Notes under the pieces: model-generated
Database searches by the model: none
What the model was told of the DNA's origin: nothing
What the model saw: only the letters and a program-made list of their open reading frames with translations
Program-made: the position numbers and the translations under genes
Source: Archaeoglobaceae archaeon
Lineage (GTDB): Archaea; Halobacteriota; Archaeoglobi; Archaeoglobales; Archaeoglobaceae
Assembly: GCA_027036775.1 (NCBI GenBank)
Contig: JALWDS010000037.1
Location: 1-64,000, forward strand
Length of the DNA: 64,000 bases
Direction of reading: 5' to 3'
Shown here: one piece after another, positions 7,578 through 17,152 of the stretch
Layout: each line of letters opens with the position of its first letter
Numbering within the stretch: the first letter of the stretch is position 1

Positions 7578-8156
7578 TTATATTATCCCTCCAAATACTT
7601 TATTTATTTTCTTTAATAAATTTCGTAGCATACTAAATAGCAAACAAAAAACTCTATCTCCAATTTTTGGATTTTTAACACCAACCATCATTCCTCCATG
7701 AAGGTAATAAACTTTAAATCCATAAGGTTCAAGAAATCTTCTAAAAATTTCATAATTAAAATAAGTCTTATGTGTTGGATCTTCTATCCAGTTTTTCCTA
7801 CAAATATCAAAGTCTAAACATTCAATAACGATGTGTCCCTGTGGTTTAGATACTCTTAGTAACTCTTTAAGAAGTATCTCCGGTTTATCTGTATGTTCTA
7901 TAATGTCAAATGCCATAATGCTTTTAAAGGAATTATCTTTAAAAGGTAAATTATGAAAATCAGCTATTATATCTGGATAACAGGTTGGATCAATATCCAT
8001 GTTTATTGCACCGTTTATATGCAACCTACCACAACCAACATTTAGTGTGCTACCTTCTACCAAATATCTATTTATTAGAAATAATTTCCTACTATCGATT
8101 TGTGAATTGTCAAAGATTCCTTTAAATAATTTAAATAGTCCAAATCGAACAATCAT
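7578..8156 (-). CDS. Class I SAM-dependent methyltransferase
   Basis: 192 residues. Motif I is LNVGCGR at 38-44; post-I acidic MDIDPT follows; IIADFHNLPF and IMAFDIIEHTDKP are the motif II/III region typical of Methyltransf_11 enzymes. A cytoplasmic small-molecule or glycan methyltransferase is inferred. It lies between two glycosyltransferases on the same strand, overlapping the upstream one by 26 bases, so it probably modifies the sugar or lipid they handle. Codons are AT-rich like the downstream GT. Confidence 0.8.
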   Translation of the reverse strand: MIVRFGLFKLFKGIFDNSQIDSRKLFLINRYLVEGSTLNVGCGRLHINGAINMDIDPTCYPDIIADFHNLPFKDNSFKSIMAFDIIEHTDKPEILLKELLRVSKPQGHIVIECLDFDICRKNWIEDPTHKTYFNYEIFRRFLEPYGFKVYYLHGGMMVGVKNPKIGDRVFCLLFSMLRNLLKKINKVFGGII

Positions 8157-9180
8157 ATTTATAAACCTCCAAAGTCTCTCTTGCCGTTTTTTCCCAACTA
8201 AATTCCATACTCCTCTCCAAAGCTTTCCTGTCCATTTTAATATTTTTATCCAAAATCTTTAAGATACTTTCTGCGAATTCCTGCACGCAATTATCGTCGA
8301 GATCGATTAAAATTCCAGCATTGCCAACGACTTCTGGTATTGAGGCTTTGTTACTTGCAACTACTGGAACTCCACAAGCCATAGCTTCCAGTATGGGTAA
8401 ACCAAATCCTTCATATTCTGATGTGTGCAAGTAAACATCTGCCGAATTGTAAAGCTTGGGCATATCTTTTTCATCTATCCAGCCCATGTTTATAATACCT
8501 TCGCCTTCCAATTTCTCAGAATACCCTGCTTTTATCATTTTGACATCATCTCTACACTTCTTAATCTCCTCAAAAACAGCTTTAGCCAAATCTACACGTT
8601 TATGTTCATCGTTCGATGCAACGTAAAGAATGTGCTTTTCTTCTGGATTTAATCCAAAATATTTCTTGCAATCTTCTCTGTTTAGAGGTTTGTAGAGTGA
8701 ATGATCGACACCTTGGTAGATAACAATGATTTTTTCTCCATCAATTCCAAGTAACCTCATAATTTCGCTTTTTGTGAAATTTGATATCGCTATTATTTTA
8801 TCTACTTTTTTCAAAGCTCTTGGTGTTAAGATCCATTGCAATTTTGTTGAGGTGTCTCTTATAGTTGAAGGATAAAGCATAGGCGTTAAATCGTGAACGG
8901 TAACAACAAATCTCTTCGGTCTTCTCAGATAAATTACAGGTGCTATAACCTGAGAAGTGGCATGAATTAAATCCGCATTCTTACATTTATATTTTAAAAA
9001 CCAAGAAACAACAGTTGATCCCAATAATTTATTTTTGTCTCGCAATATTCTATGGATTTCAATGTCAATACTCTCCTCTTGAATTATTTTAACCATATTT
9101 TTGAATAGTTCGTCCTCGTACTTCCTTATTCCGCTCATTGGTGAGTTTATTCTTGAAGTGTTCCAATGAATTACCTTCAT
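8131..9180 (-). CDS. GT4-family glycosyltransferase
   Basis: 349 residues. Signature [16 protein letters not shown] (about 256-271), then [17 protein letters not shown]. The central linker holds [12 protein letters not shown], characteristic of mannosyl/glucosyl-type GT4 enzymes (inference). It starts cleanly at [18 protein letters not shown]. Its 3' end overlaps the methyltransferase start, which fits one transcription unit of three genes. Confidence 0.85.
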   Translation of the reverse strand: MKVIHWNTSRINSPMSGIRKYEDELFKNMVKIIQEESIDIEIHRILRDKNKLLGSTVVSWFLKYKCKNADLIHATSQVIAPVIYLRRPKRFVVTVHDLTPMLYPSTIRDTSTKLQWILTPRALKKVDKIIAISNFTKSEIMRLLGIDGEKIIVIYQGVDHSLYKPLNREDCKKYFGLNPEEKHILYVASNDEHKRVDLAKAVFEEIKKCRDDVKMIKAGYSEKLEGEGIINMGWIDEKDMPKLYNSADVYLHTSEYEGFGLPILEAMACGVPVVASNKASIPEVVGNAGILIDLDDNCVQEFAESILKILDKNIKMDRKALERSMEFSWEKTARETLEVYKYDCSIWTI

Positions 9181-9205
9181 CTTTTAAAACTTAAAAAGAC
9201 ATTTA

Positions 9206-9487
9206 TTAAACCTTCCTAAACTTCTTTACGAAATTCTTATAAAAATTCCACTGCTCTCTCGTTAAAACGTGAAACTCGAATGGTGAATCCATAAAAATCC
9301 TACTGAGCTTTCCGAAGATTTCGAGCTTCTTTTCTCTATTCTTAAATACGTCAGAAACTATTGCAACATCTATGTCAGACAAACCAACCGAATAATCACC
9401 TTCAATAACGGAACCGTATATGTATATCTCCGCATTGGGAACTTTCCTTCTTACGATTTCCCCTGTCTCTTTGAGATACTCATCCAA
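9206..9487 (-). CDS. MNT-type nucleotidyltransferase (antitoxin-like), start uncertain
   Basis: The pol-beta nucleotidyltransferase motif IYGSVIEGDYSVGLSDIDV has the GS and DxD residues of minimal nucleotidyltransferases that AMPylate their HEPN partner. The first canonical start in frame is TTG at 9487. Translated in frame upstream, the sequence still looks like the family N-terminus (EFLKRIYERRRKYFENLDEY), back to a stop close to the end of the HEPN gene, but contains no ATG, GTG or TTG. Either a shortened protein is made or the original start was lost. It pairs with the HEPN gene just upstream. Confidence 0.7.
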   Translation of the reverse strand: MDEYLKETGEIVRRKVPNAEIYIYGSVIEGDYSVGLSDIDVAIVSDVFKNREKKLEIFGKLSRIFMDSPFEFHVLTREQWNFYKNFVKKFRKV

Positions 9488-9534
9488 ATTTTCGAAGTAT
9501 TTCCTCCTTCTCTCGTAAATCCTTTTTAAGAATT

Positions 9535-9915
9535 CTATAGCATCTCCCTCAATTGTTTATACAACCTTAAAGCCTCTTCAACATCTCTTTTTCTAAACTC
9601 CTCTGGCATGTATCTTACCGCTATGTATGCGAATTCCAAGTTTCTTAATACATTCCAATTCTCATCGATAAAGCTTTCGATCTCATCTCTTTTAAAAATC
9701 GTCGATAAATCCTTAAGCAATCTCCTTAAGCTGTGCGTTATCTCAAAGTAACCGGTTAGATCAAGTAGCTTGGCCTTGATAATCAACTGGCAAGCCTGTT
9801 CGATGTGGAACATGGCGAGATCGTAATCACCCCTTTTCAAGTCTTCTAAAGCATCTGTCATAAATCCCTCAGCCCTCTTTAGAAGCGTTTCAATTTCTCT
9901 CTTCATAACGAACAC
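9535..9915 (-). CDS. HEPN-domain protein (toxin-like)
   Basis: About 123-126 residues, all helical. LAMFHIEQACQLIIKAKLL and ITHSLRRLLKDL are typical of HEPN proteins paired with MNT nucleotidyltransferases. The RNase motif (R-x4-6-H) of active HEPN toxins is not obvious; the C-terminal region has AVRYMPEEF instead, so RNase activity is uncertain. ATG at 9906 (MKREIETLLKRAE) is a better start than 9915. The first base overlaps the end of the glycosyltransferase upstream. Confidence 0.75.
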   Translation of the reverse strand: MFVMKREIETLLKRAEGFMTDALEDLKRGDYDLAMFHIEQACQLIIKAKLLDLTGYFEITHSLRRLLKDLSTIFKRDEIESFIDENWNVLRNLEFAYIAVRYMPEEFRKRDVEEALRLYKQLREML

Positions 9916-10982
9916 TAAACCTTAAAATATACTTTCCTTATCCTTTCAGCCACGTCATTCCAAGTCATCAATTTCACATCCTCAACAGAAATATCGGCTA
10001 CCTTCCTTATTAATTCAGCAAGTCTCTTTACATCGATTGGGTAATCAATTCCAAAAACGTTCTTGTTATCGATCCATTCCTTCAAAGCGGATTCATTCGC
10101 AACTATACAAGGAGTTTTTGCAGCCAAAGCTTCAGCCACAACTATTCCAAAAGCTTCATACCTTGAAAGGAGAACTAATATATCTGCTTCGGCATACTTT
10201 TTAACGAGTTCCTCCCTACTCAGATTCTGATAAAACCTAACTCTATTCAAAACTCCCAAATCTCTTGCAAGCTTGATAATTTTTTGCTTATAGCTACCTT
10301 TTCCAACAATCTCTAAAATAAAATTATCTAAATATTTCAAAGCTTTAACAACGTAATCCAAACCCTTGTACTTCTCAATCCTTCCAACGTAAAGGATCTT
10401 CTTAAAACTTCTATCCCTCTCCCTCTTTATTCTCTCAGCAATCTTGAACTCCTCCAAGTTTATTCCGTTTGGAATCACGTGAATTTTGCTCACATCAACA
10501 TTAAAATTCTTTAAGACCAATTCCCTTTCGTAATTCGAAACGCAAATCACAGCATCAGCCTTTTCAAACATCCTCTTACCTATCAACTTGTAGGGCTTGT
10601 GTAGGAGATTTCTAAAAAATGTGTGCCCATGTGCATGGTAATGAGGAGTAAATACTAATTTATTCCTCTTAGTGAGATATGCAAGGAGGGCAGGAAAAGC
10701 ATGGTAGTTGTGGGCATGGACTATGTCGTATTTTTCGGAGTTCCTTTTCAAATACCTGTAAAGGTCTAAGGTGAAGTAGTAAGCCTCTCGAGGGGCAAAG
10801 GATTTGAATCTCCTAACGGTAATTCCCTCGATTTCTTCAAATTCTGGGAGTTTTCCAGTTGGATCTGTTGTTAGAACTTCTATTTCGAAATCTTTAGCCA
10901 ATCTTTTAGCTATTTCATAAACGTGAGTCTCAACACCACCTATGTGCGGGTAAAATCTTGGTGATATTTGAGCAATTCTCAT
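9915..10982 (-). CDS. GT4-family glycosyltransferase
   Basis: 355 residues. The N-terminal glycine loop ISPRFYPHIGGVETHVYE is the donor-side loop of PimA/PigA-like GT4 enzymes; VIPNGINLEEF and SRYEAFGIVVAEAL (about 273-286) follow. It is less AT-rich than the two GT genes at 6.4-9.2 kb. A fragment of a closely related gene, its first 25 codons, lies at 11884-11961 on the same strand, so this locus has been duplicated or rearranged. Confidence 0.85.
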   Translation of the reverse strand: MRIAQISPRFYPHIGGVETHVYEIAKRLAKDFEIEVLTTDPTGKLPEFEEIEGITVRRFKSFAPREAYYFTLDLYRYLKRNSEKYDIVHAHNYHAFPALLAYLTKRNKLVFTPHYHAHGHTFFRNLLHKPYKLIGKRMFEKADAVICVSNYERELVLKNFNVDVSKIHVIPNGINLEEFKIAERIKRERDRSFKKILYVGRIEKYKGLDYVVKALKYLDNFILEIVGKGSYKQKIIKLARDLGVLNRVRFYQNLSREELVKKYAEADILVLLSRYEAFGIVVAEALAAKTPCIVANESALKEWIDNKNVFGIDYPIDVKRLAELIRKVADISVEDVKLMTWNDVAERIRKVYFKV

Positions 10983-11032
10983 ATTATCAATATATAATTT
11001 CTACCTATGAACTAATATAAGTTGTAGAGGTG

Positions 11033-11545
11033 TCATTTTTTGGAAATCTTCTTGAAAAGGAAATCCCTATTCCTAATCACTATTCTGTCTTTCGTTTCGA
11101 TTTCTTCAATTATGCCTTTCAGTTCAATTTCATTTCTGATTATCTCAAATTCGATCATAGCGGAGAGAATGTCCTCGATATTAAAAACATCGATACCTAT
11201 TTCTCTGGCAACCTTTTCGACTACTTTATCGTTTGAAAGAAGAATCCAATCTCTGTTCTTTGCCAGAGCTATAGCTTCTATTTCTCCAAATCCCAACTTT
11301 TTCTTTTTAGCAAGCTCTCTAACTATTTTAACTTCTGTCTCACTCAGGGTAGCGATTCTAATTTTCCCATCGTCTATTAGTTGAATAACGTAATCCACAA
11401 AATCGTATCCCTTCTCTTTTGCTCTTAAGATCTCTTCATAAACTCTTGGAGGTATGTAGAACTGAGCTTTGAAAAGTTTTTCGAGTAAATCGAACTTCCT
11501 GATCTTTGAAAAACAGCTCAGTATGTCTGTGTCGAGAACGATCAT
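11033..11545 (-). CDS. PIN-like domain protein (toxin-like partner of UPF0175)
   Basis: 170 residues. PIN-like acidic positions: MIVLDTDILSC (Asp 5, 7), PRVYEEILRAK (Glu), GFGEIEAIALAK (Glu) and LLSNDKVVEKVA (Asp). The C-terminal 50 residues are an extra helical/charged extension (EIELKGIIEEIETKD) beyond the usual PIN end. The start codon overlaps the end of the UPF0175 gene by four bases (ATGA). This pairing is found in many archaea as a TA-like module. Confidence 0.75.
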   Translation of the reverse strand: MIVLDTDILSCFSKIRKFDLLEKLFKAQFYIPPRVYEEILRAKEKGYDFVDYVIQLIDDGKIRIATLSETEVKIVRELAKKKKLGFGEIEAIALAKNRDWILLSNDKVVEKVAREIGIDVFNIEDILSAMIEFEIIRNEIELKGIIEEIETKDRIVIRNRDFLFKKISKK

Positions 11546-11841
11546 ATCATGCTCTTCAGCTTTTCTATTCTCTTCTTCAGCTCAGCTTCATTCGAGCCAA
11601 CTTCTCTCTTAATTTTTTTGCTGACGAATTCTCTGAATTCCACCACACCCATACCGGCAATTTCGGCAGCTTTTTCAAGAGATATTTCGCCTTCTTTGTA
11701 TAGTTCTAAGGCAACCTCGATTTTAAGCTGAGGATTTACTACAAACAAAGCTCTTATCGCCTCTTTCAGCAGATCTTCTTCGGAATACTTTTTGAGCAAT
11801 ACATTAATTTCCTTCTGAAAGGCAGACACTTTTAGACTCAT
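11542..11841 (-). CDS. UPF0175 family small HTH-like antitoxin
   Basis: 99 residues. The KEGEISLEKAAEIAGMGVVEFREFVSK-type segment is the UPF0175 helix-turn-helix, predicted to bind DNA and the partner PIN protein. The C-terminus is a charged helix (EAELKKRIEKLKSM). It is transcribed first in the two-gene unit, as antitoxins usually are. Confidence 0.75.
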   Translation of the reverse strand: MSLKVSAFQKEINVLLKKYSEEDLLKEAIRALFVVNPQLKIEVALELYKEGEISLEKAAEIAGMGVVEFREFVSKKIKREVGSNEAELKKRIEKLKSMI

Positions 11842-11883
11842 TAAATTGATTGCTTCTGGCGATCAAATAAACTTTTTGTCATC

Positions 11884-11961
11884 TTATTTTGAAACCCTGT
11901 AAACATGTGTCTCAACACTACCTATGTGCAGATAAAATCTTGGTGATATTTGAGCGTTCAT
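11884..11961 (-). pseudogene. 5' fragment of a duplicated GT4 glycosyltransferase gene
   Basis: The minus strand from 11961 reads MNAQISPRFYLHIGSVETHV and then YRVSK and a stop. It is the counterpart of the first 25 residues of the intact glycosyltransferase at 9915-10982, with substitutions at the glycine loop. The rest of the gene is gone. The UPF0175/PIN pair now occupies the space between the fragment and the intact copy. Confidence 0.8.
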
Positions 11962-11969
11962 GTTAGCAC

Positions 11970-12848
11970 CTAAATAGTTAACTTGCCAACGATATTTCCA
12001 GTAATCACAAACATAACAACAATTACTATCCCAACAACTTCTGAGAATTTACCTTTCAAAACTTTACTAAGTGTCGAACGGAGTAAGAAAGAAAGATATC
12101 CATGTTCAACATTTAAAGGATATTCTTTTGCTAAAATAGCCTTAGAATATCCTTCATAGTATGCTCTTTTTAAAGCATATATTATCGTAGTTCTTTGAAC
12201 TGGAACTCTATGATAAACGACAGCTGAAGGGTCATAGATTATTTTAACATCTTCTTTCATTTTTTTCAATCTTAAACACAATTCTGTCTCTTCACCTCCA
12301 AGGAGTTTTTTCCCGTACCTTCCAATCTCTGTTTTGAACCCACCCGTAATTTTGAAAACATCCCTCCTAAAAGCCATATTTGCTCCTATTGGATTTCTAA
12401 TCTCAGCCTTCGTTTCGGGCAATCCTTTGTATGTGCATCCCATTATCCAGTCGAGCTCTTCACTTAACCATCTTGGTCTTTTTTTATCGAATACGGGAAC
12501 AATCTTCCCACCTACAACCCATACTTTTTCATTATCAAAATTTTTCAAAATATTTTTCAACCAATTCTTATCAGCCCAAGCATCGTCATCTATAAAAGCA
12601 ATAATATCACCACTCGAATTCATTATGCCAGTATTTCTTGCATTAGATAGCCCAAAACCTGATGATGCAAGTATTTTAACCTTGTCTGGAATAGATTTTT
12701 TATAAAAATCTATCAAATCTTTAACAGGATCTAGAACTAGTATTATTTCATCTGGCTTTACGGTTTGATTTAATAACGAGTTAATACACTTTAAAACATC
12801 TTTATGCCTTTCTTTAGTATACGTTGAAACTATAACAGAAACTTTCAT
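11970..12848 (-). CDS. GT2-family glycosyltransferase
   Basis: 292 residues. GT-A fold: VSVIVSTYTKERH at the N-terminus, donor-binding IAFIDDDAWADKNW (DDD metal site near residue 90-95), a GGEETELCLRLKK acceptor-side motif near 190, and a C-terminal hydrophobic stretch (VVGIVIVVMFVITGNIV) that should anchor it to the membrane. Dolichol- or surface-glycan synthesis is likely; the exact sugar is unknown. The N-terminal edge is clean at 12848. Confidence 0.85.
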   Translation of the reverse strand: MKVSVIVSTYTKERHKDVLKCINSLLNQTVKPDEIILVLDPVKDLIDFYKKSIPDKVKILASSGFGLSNARNTGIMNSSGDIIAFIDDDAWADKNWLKNILKNFDNEKVWVVGGKIVPVFDKKRPRWLSEELDWIMGCTYKGLPETKAEIRNPIGANMAFRRDVFKITGGFKTEIGRYGKKLLGGEETELCLRLKKMKEDVKIIYDPSAVVYHRVPVQRTTIIYALKRAYYEGYSKAILAKEYPLNVEHGYLSFLLRSTLSKVLKGKFSEVVGIVIVVMFVITGNIVGKLTI

Positions 12849-12881
12849 AGCTGTTTCAAATTTTTTATAAACAAAAAGTGA

Positions 12882-13661
12882 TTAGATCTCAGCCAAAAGC
12901 CTTCTAACCTCCTTAGCTTTTTTAATACTCACATCCAAAAGCTCGTCGAAAACATCTTCCCTCAACAGAAACGGCCCACTCTTCTGAATTGAGACTATGT
13001 TGTCGTCTTGATCCGTGGTTATCGTTATCGTGTTCTTCCCTACGCTCAACTCATCCCTGCAGGGATCAACCAATATCTTGTCCTCGTAAACGAGAGACGT
13101 TATTGCAATTGGCAGATTTCTAACTGGCAGTGGAAAGTCGTCTCCAACCTCGAATCTCTCAGCTGGGACTGTTGTGTTCAACAGAGCAGATATCGCTGCC
13201 AAGGCGGATGCATCCATCAGGTTACCGTCGTCATCGAGAGCCCAAATATCTATGAATATCATCCAGACCTTGCTTCCCTCCTCTACGCACAGCTTCTTCA
13301 AATCCACAGCTTCGCTGTGCCTAATTCCCCTATCGACAACCCTCGCAAGTTCTATCGCATTCTCATCCGGTGGTCCGGGCTCAAAAGTTGGTGAAGCCAA
13401 GGGAACGAGCTCCGCATTTGTTATTATTATCCCCTGATCCGGTGTGTCTGGAAAAGGTTCACCTATCTGCATCTTAACTCCCGCAACGACTTGAGTGTTC
13501 CCAAGCTTAACGTAAGCTGAACCTTCAGCCTTCTTTATCAAACCGGTCTTTATCTCAATAGGCCTAATCTCATCGAACCTCCTCCCATCGATCCTCTCCC
13601 CTTCCCTAATCTTCGCCAAAACGTAATCCCTTCTAACCTCCATTAAAATTTCGTCGCTCAT
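12882..13661 (-). CDS. rrp42: Exosome subunit Rrp42
   Basis: 259 residues, RNase PH fold. It is the non-catalytic partner of Rrp41 in the archaeal exosome hexameric ring, which degrades and polyadenylates RNA with phosphate. Visible: [15 protein letters not shown] and the central insert typical of Rrp42 ([23 protein letters not shown]). The phosphorolytic arginine/aspartate set of Rrp41 is not conserved. It overlaps rrp41 by four bases and ends the superoperon. Confidence 0.95.
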   Translation of the reverse strand: MSDEILMEVRRDYVLAKIREGERIDGRRFDEIRPIEIKTGLIKKAEGSAYVKLGNTQVVAGVKMQIGEPFPDTPDQGIIITNAELVPLASPTFEPGPPDENAIELARVVDRGIRHSEAVDLKKLCVEEGSKVWMIFIDIWALDDDGNLMDASALAAISALLNTTVPAERFEVGDDFPLPVRNLPIAITSLVYEDKILVDPCRDELSVGKNTITITTDQDDNIVSIQKSGPFLLREDVFDELLDVSIKKAKEVRRLLAEI

Positions 13662-14401
13662 TCCATCACCTCTTCCTCCTTGATGTATTTCTTAAGTATC
13701 GCCTCTCTCTGAAGCTGGTAAATCTGCATGGCCCCCCTCTTAGCCATCTCCAAAGCCGTCTTGAGCTCCTCTTTAGTTACCCTCCCGTCCATCTGTAAAA
13801 GCGTTATGGACTCGATCTTACCGTTCCTTATGAGAAATGCGAACGGAATGTCCGCTTCACCGTAGTTGTCCTCTTCCTTCATCGGATCCAAAACCAAAAT
13901 GCCTTCAACCTTGGCAACTGCAACCGAAGTAACCATTCCCCTCATCGGAATTCCAGCATCAATCAACGCTACGCTCGCAGCGTTTAAGCATGCGGTCCTC
14001 GAACCAGCATCAGCCTGCAAAACCTCGACGAATATGTCTATTGCGGACCTTGGAAACAACTCCTTCATTATGACTGGCTCCAAAGCTTCCCTGCTGACCT
14101 TCGATATCTCAATACTCCTTCTATCCGGTCCCGGTCTCTTACGCTCTTCAACACTAAAGGGTGCCATGCTGTAACGGTACCTTATTATAGCCTTGCTCGG
14201 ATCCTCCAAGTGCTTCGGATGAACCTCCCTAGGCCCATATACGGCAGCTACAACTTTGTTCCCACCCATCTCCAAGTAACACGAGCCGTCAGCCCTGTTT
14301 AAAACACCCGCTTCTATCTTTATAGGTCTAAGTTCATCGAAAGCCCTTCCGTCCAACCTCTTCCCGTCAACTATCAGCTTTATCTCCTCCATTACCATCA
14401 C
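13658..14401 (-). CDS. rrp41: Exosome catalytic subunit Rrp41
   Basis: 247 residues, RNase PH family, the phosphorolytic subunit. [20 protein letters not shown], the RNA-binding arginine-rich region ([15 protein letters not shown]) and the active-site region [15 protein letters not shown] (phosphate and metal contacts) are all present. Possible starts GTG 14401, ATG 14398 and ATG 14392 all lie inside the end of rrp4, so expression is coupled. Predicted fully active. Confidence 0.95.
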   Translation of the reverse strand: MMVMEEIKLIVDGKRLDGRAFDELRPIKIEAGVLNRADGSCYLEMGGNKVVAAVYGPREVHPKHLEDPSKAIIRYRYSMAPFSVEERKRPGPDRRSIEISKVSREALEPVIMKELFPRSAIDIFVEVLQADAGSRTACLNAASVALIDAGIPMRGMVTSVAVAKVEGILVLDPMKEEDNYGEADIPFAFLIRNGKIESITLLQMDGRVTKEELKTALEMAKRGAMQIYQLQREAILKKYIKEEEVME

Positions 14402-15170
14402 CCTTCAACCTCTCCTCTGGAATCTCTGGAACCACCTCCCCTCCCTGATTTTCGATCTTTCCTTCTCTTTCACCTTTTACTTCCTCGGGCTTAGCCAAAC
14501 CCATTTCTATTTTCCTCTTCTTTACGAATTCTGCAATTCTGTCCGTCAAACCTTCGGTATGAGCCTCCTGCTCGATTATGTATATCGCCTCTTCAGCAAT
14601 AGAAACCTTCCTTCTATCGCCGTTTATCCAGATCAGACCGTTCTGTCCAACGATTATCTGAACGTCCAACTCGGACTTTAGAAGCTTTATCATGCTACCC
14701 TTCTTACCTATAACCCTTGGAACCCTCGTGGGATTTATAACGACGATTCTACCTACCCTTATCGGCCTGCAAAGCTTGTCCTTCATTGTCAAAGTTACCC
14801 TCATCTTCGGATCTATGTTCATGACTTTGGCAATTATCGCATCCCCTATGTCCAAAACCTCGTTGGGTTTCTTGTTCGGTCTCATGTTAGGATTTTCCAA
14901 AATTGGCAGAAAAGCCACGTAAGGTGAGAGAATATCCACAATCCAACCGTTGGCCGTAACCTCCTTAACGATTCCTATAACGGTGTCACCTACAGAAGGA
15001 ACGTATCTACCCTTTAAGGGAATGACCCTCACGGTCGTTTCCGTTTTATCGAGCAAACCCAAAACCCTTGCGTAAACCCTGTTTCCCTCAACGTATGTGT
15101 TTGGCCCCGCTGTTTTCGGATTGGTCGATAACAGGTCACCGGGTAAAACTATCTTCCTGCTAACCTCCAT
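14367..15170 (-). CDS. rrp4: Exosome RNA-binding cap subunit Rrp4
   Basis: 267 residues. N-terminal domain, then an S1 domain (about 55-130), then a KH domain with the GxxG loop [12 protein letters not shown] (about 150-160). The C-terminal 40 residues are acidic and low-complexity ([26 protein letters not shown]), a species-specific tail. It caps the Rrp41/42 ring and recruits poly(A)-rich RNA. It lies 10 bases after sbds on the same strand. Confidence 0.95.
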   Translation of the reverse strand: MEVSRKIVLPGDLLSTNPKTAGPNTYVEGNRVYARVLGLLDKTETTVRVIPLKGRYVPSVGDTVIGIVKEVTANGWIVDILSPYVAFLPILENPNMRPNKKPNEVLDIGDAIIAKVMNIDPKMRVTLTMKDKLCRPIRVGRIVVINPTRVPRVIGKKGSMIKLLKSELDVQIIVGQNGLIWINGDRRKVSIAEEAIYIIEQEAHTEGLTDRIAEFVKKRKIEMGLAKPEEVKGEREGKIENQGGEVVPEIPEERLKGDGNGGDKADS

Positions 15171-15179
15171 TACATCACC

Positions 15180-15887
15180 TCATAACTGTATCCTCTTCAA
15201 AACCTTCGTCAAAGCCTCACCCTTAGAAACCCTACCCAAAAGGTCGAGCAGATCACCGTGCAGTCCAGCGGGAATTCTCATTACACAGATCCAACTCCCG
15301 TCCCTCTGCCACTCCTCCTTCACGACGTTTCCGAATGAATACAAAGCGGATATGGCCTTTCCAGTGTATTCTGGTGGAATCTTTATTGCAATCTCTATCT
15401 CTTCGAACCTCATCGGCAGTATGGGTTTCAGAGCCTTGACTATGTCTTTGATCTGAGCCTCAACCGGTTTGAAAATGTCTATGTGAACCTTGGCCTGCTC
15501 CAAAGCCATCTCAATCCTTTGAGGTGGATGAGGCGCTCCAGTTCTTGGGTCAACTGTATTCCTCCTCAAATACTCGACTATCTGCTTTCTCTTCTGCTCC
15601 AACATCTCCTTCCTCTGCTCCGCTGTAATCTGCACCTCTCCCTCCAAAATTATCTTCCTCGCAATCGTCTTTATGTCTGAAGTTCCGAAAACCTTCGTAA
15701 GCTCCTCCTTGGAAACCCTCTCCCCCTTCCTCGCATCTTTGAAAATTTCATCAACGGCTAAAAGCTGTTCGAAATCAACGTCCTTACCCTCTTTCAAGTC
15801 TCTTGCCAAATAGGGATCGACGAGAACTTCGAAAACCTCACCACCCTTCTTCAACCTTGCGATCACTGCCTTCTCAAGCGAGACCAT
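15180..15887 (-). CDS. sbds: Ribosome maturation protein SDO1/SBDS
   Basis: 235 residues, full SBDS family length. It has an N-terminal FYSH domain ([25 protein letters not shown]), a helical middle domain ([19 protein letters not shown]) and a C-terminal ferredoxin-like domain ([20 protein letters not shown]). In eukaryotes SBDS releases eIF6 from 60S with EFL1; archaeal SBDS acts in the same large-subunit step by inference. The TnpB element separates it from psmA, which normally precedes it directly. Confidence 0.95.
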   Translation of the reverse strand: MVSLEKAVIARLKKGGEVFEVLVDPYLARDLKEGKDVDFEQLLAVDEIFKDARKGERVSKEELTKVFGTSDIKTIARKIILEGEVQITAEQRKEMLEQKRKQIVEYLRRNTVDPRTGAPHPPQRIEMALEQAKVHIDIFKPVEAQIKDIVKALKPILPMRFEEIEIAIKIPPEYTGKAISALYSFGNVVKEEWQRDGSWICVMRIPAGLHGDLLDLLGRVSKGEALTKVLKRIQL

Positions 15888-15902
15888 AATTCATCACACT
15901 CC

Positions 15903-17060
15903 TTATAGGTTAGAAGTCTCGCCTTTTAATGGTAAAAGTGCCCGCTTTTTATACTCTTCCAAACCCTTTCTTGCGATATTGATTGAAGCATTTAAATCTC
16001 TATCAATTATCAAGCCACAGTTTGGACAATGGAATAGTCTTTGATTTTTGAAGTTCTTATAAATGAAACCACAGTTAGAGCAAGTTTTGGACGTATTTCT
16101 TGGAGAAACTTCGATAACTGGGACACCTTCAAGCTTAGCTTTGTATTTGATTTTTTGGATTAAGTTGTAGTAGCTCCATCTGTGCAAAATCTTTCTAATC
16201 TTCTTAGCATTTCTATTTTTCTTAACCCCCTTCAATTTCTCAATAACTATGGCTTTTCTCATTCTTTTAGCAGTCAGGACTAACTCTTTAGCAATTTTAT
16301 GGTTTAAGTTATTAACATAGTTTCTGTCCTTGTGTCCCAAATCCTTGTCTTTAATACCGAAGATACTCATTAATCTCTGCTGTCTCCTTGCTCTTAGCTT
16401 CTCATAGTATTCTTTCCTCTGAATTAATTCGTCCCCTTGAAACCTCATAACTTCCCTACCTCTCTCATCCGCAACCACAATTATATTATAATAACCGAAA
16501 TCGACTCCTAAGAACCCTTGGGGTTTAAATGGCTTCTTCTCTGGAACTTTAACGGATATGCAGGCGTAGAAATCCTCTCTGTCCTTGGTTATGGTAACTC
16601 TACCATGTTTATACTGTAAATATCTGCGATGATATTTCCTAACGTAAAGAGGCAAATAAACTCGCTCCCTCGGTCTTAACGGAACAACTAATCCATCATT
16701 CTCTATTTTGACATCTACTCCTTTGAAGTATATGCAATTTGAGTTAAATTTTGGCTTTTCTCTTCCATTCCAGCTTCTCCATATTTCTAAAGCTAAGTTC
16801 ATCGCATCTTGAATAACGTTTGAGTGTAGATTGAACTTCTCTCGGATTCTTTGATAAGCAAAGCTGTGTAAATTCCCTCTATTCGGTTCTTCTCCTAATT
16901 CATCTATCGCTTTCAACCATTCGTTTACACATGCTTTAAATTCACTCATTGCTTCGATTAACATCTTCTCCTTCCTCCTTGTTAAAGTTCTCATTTTTAT
17001 TTTTAGCGTGAGTTTCATATTACGCATTTTAATCGTAAAGCTTATAAACCTTGCTACCAA
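15903..17060 (-). CDS. tnpB: TnpB RNA-guided nuclease, IS605 OrfB family
   Basis: 385 residues. The RuvC-like parts are visible as LGVDFGYYNIIVVAD (first Asp, about 185-200), an IVIEKLKG segment (Glu) and CGLIIDRDLNASINIA (last Asp). The zinc ribbon is CSNCGFIY and then CPNCG. A helical N-terminal region binds the guide RNA. All catalytic residues are present, so it is predicted active, cutting DNA with a reRNA from the element's right end. Several ATGs exist at the start; codon 11-13 (MRNMKLTLKIK) may be the true one. Confidence 0.9.
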   Translation of the reverse strand: MVARFISFTIKMRNMKLTLKIKMRTLTRRKEKMLIEAMSEFKACVNEWLKAIDELGEEPNRGNLHSFAYQRIREKFNLHSNVIQDAMNLALEIWRSWNGREKPKFNSNCIYFKGVDVKIENDGLVVPLRPRERVYLPLYVRKYHRRYLQYKHGRVTITKDREDFYACISVKVPEKKPFKPQGFLGVDFGYYNIIVVADERGREVMRFQGDELIQRKEYYEKLRARRQQRLMSIFGIKDKDLGHKDRNYVNNLNHKIAKELVLTAKRMRKAIVIEKLKGVKKNRNAKKIRKILHRWSYYNLIQKIKYKAKLEGVPVIEVSPRNTSKTCSNCGFIYKNFKNQRLFHCPNCGLIIDRDLNASINIARKGLEEYKKRALLPLKGETSNL

Positions 17061-17152
17061 CCTTCTTTGAGGGTGCTCTGACCGTGCCCGATGACACCAA
17101 CCGTAGTTCCCCTGCGGGGAACCTTCCCGCTAAAGCGGGAAGAGGAGGTCAG
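15906..17152 (-). mobile_element. IS605-group (IS1341-like) TnpB-only element
   Basis: Contains tnpB and no tnpA. The end upstream of tnpB (17061-17152) holds two perfect hairpins, TTCCCGCTTTAGCGGGAA and TTCCCCGCAGGGGAA, and GGGCACGGTCAGAGCACCC, and begins TGACCTCCTC. The end downstream of tnpB reads AAAAGGCGAGACTTCTAACC. The same two ends flank a short element at 18231-18431, and related ends occur at 29520-30810 and 36524-36716. It is inserted between psmA and sbds; its first three bases TGA are also the psmA stop codon. Boundaries were inferred by comparing copies. Confidence 0.8.
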
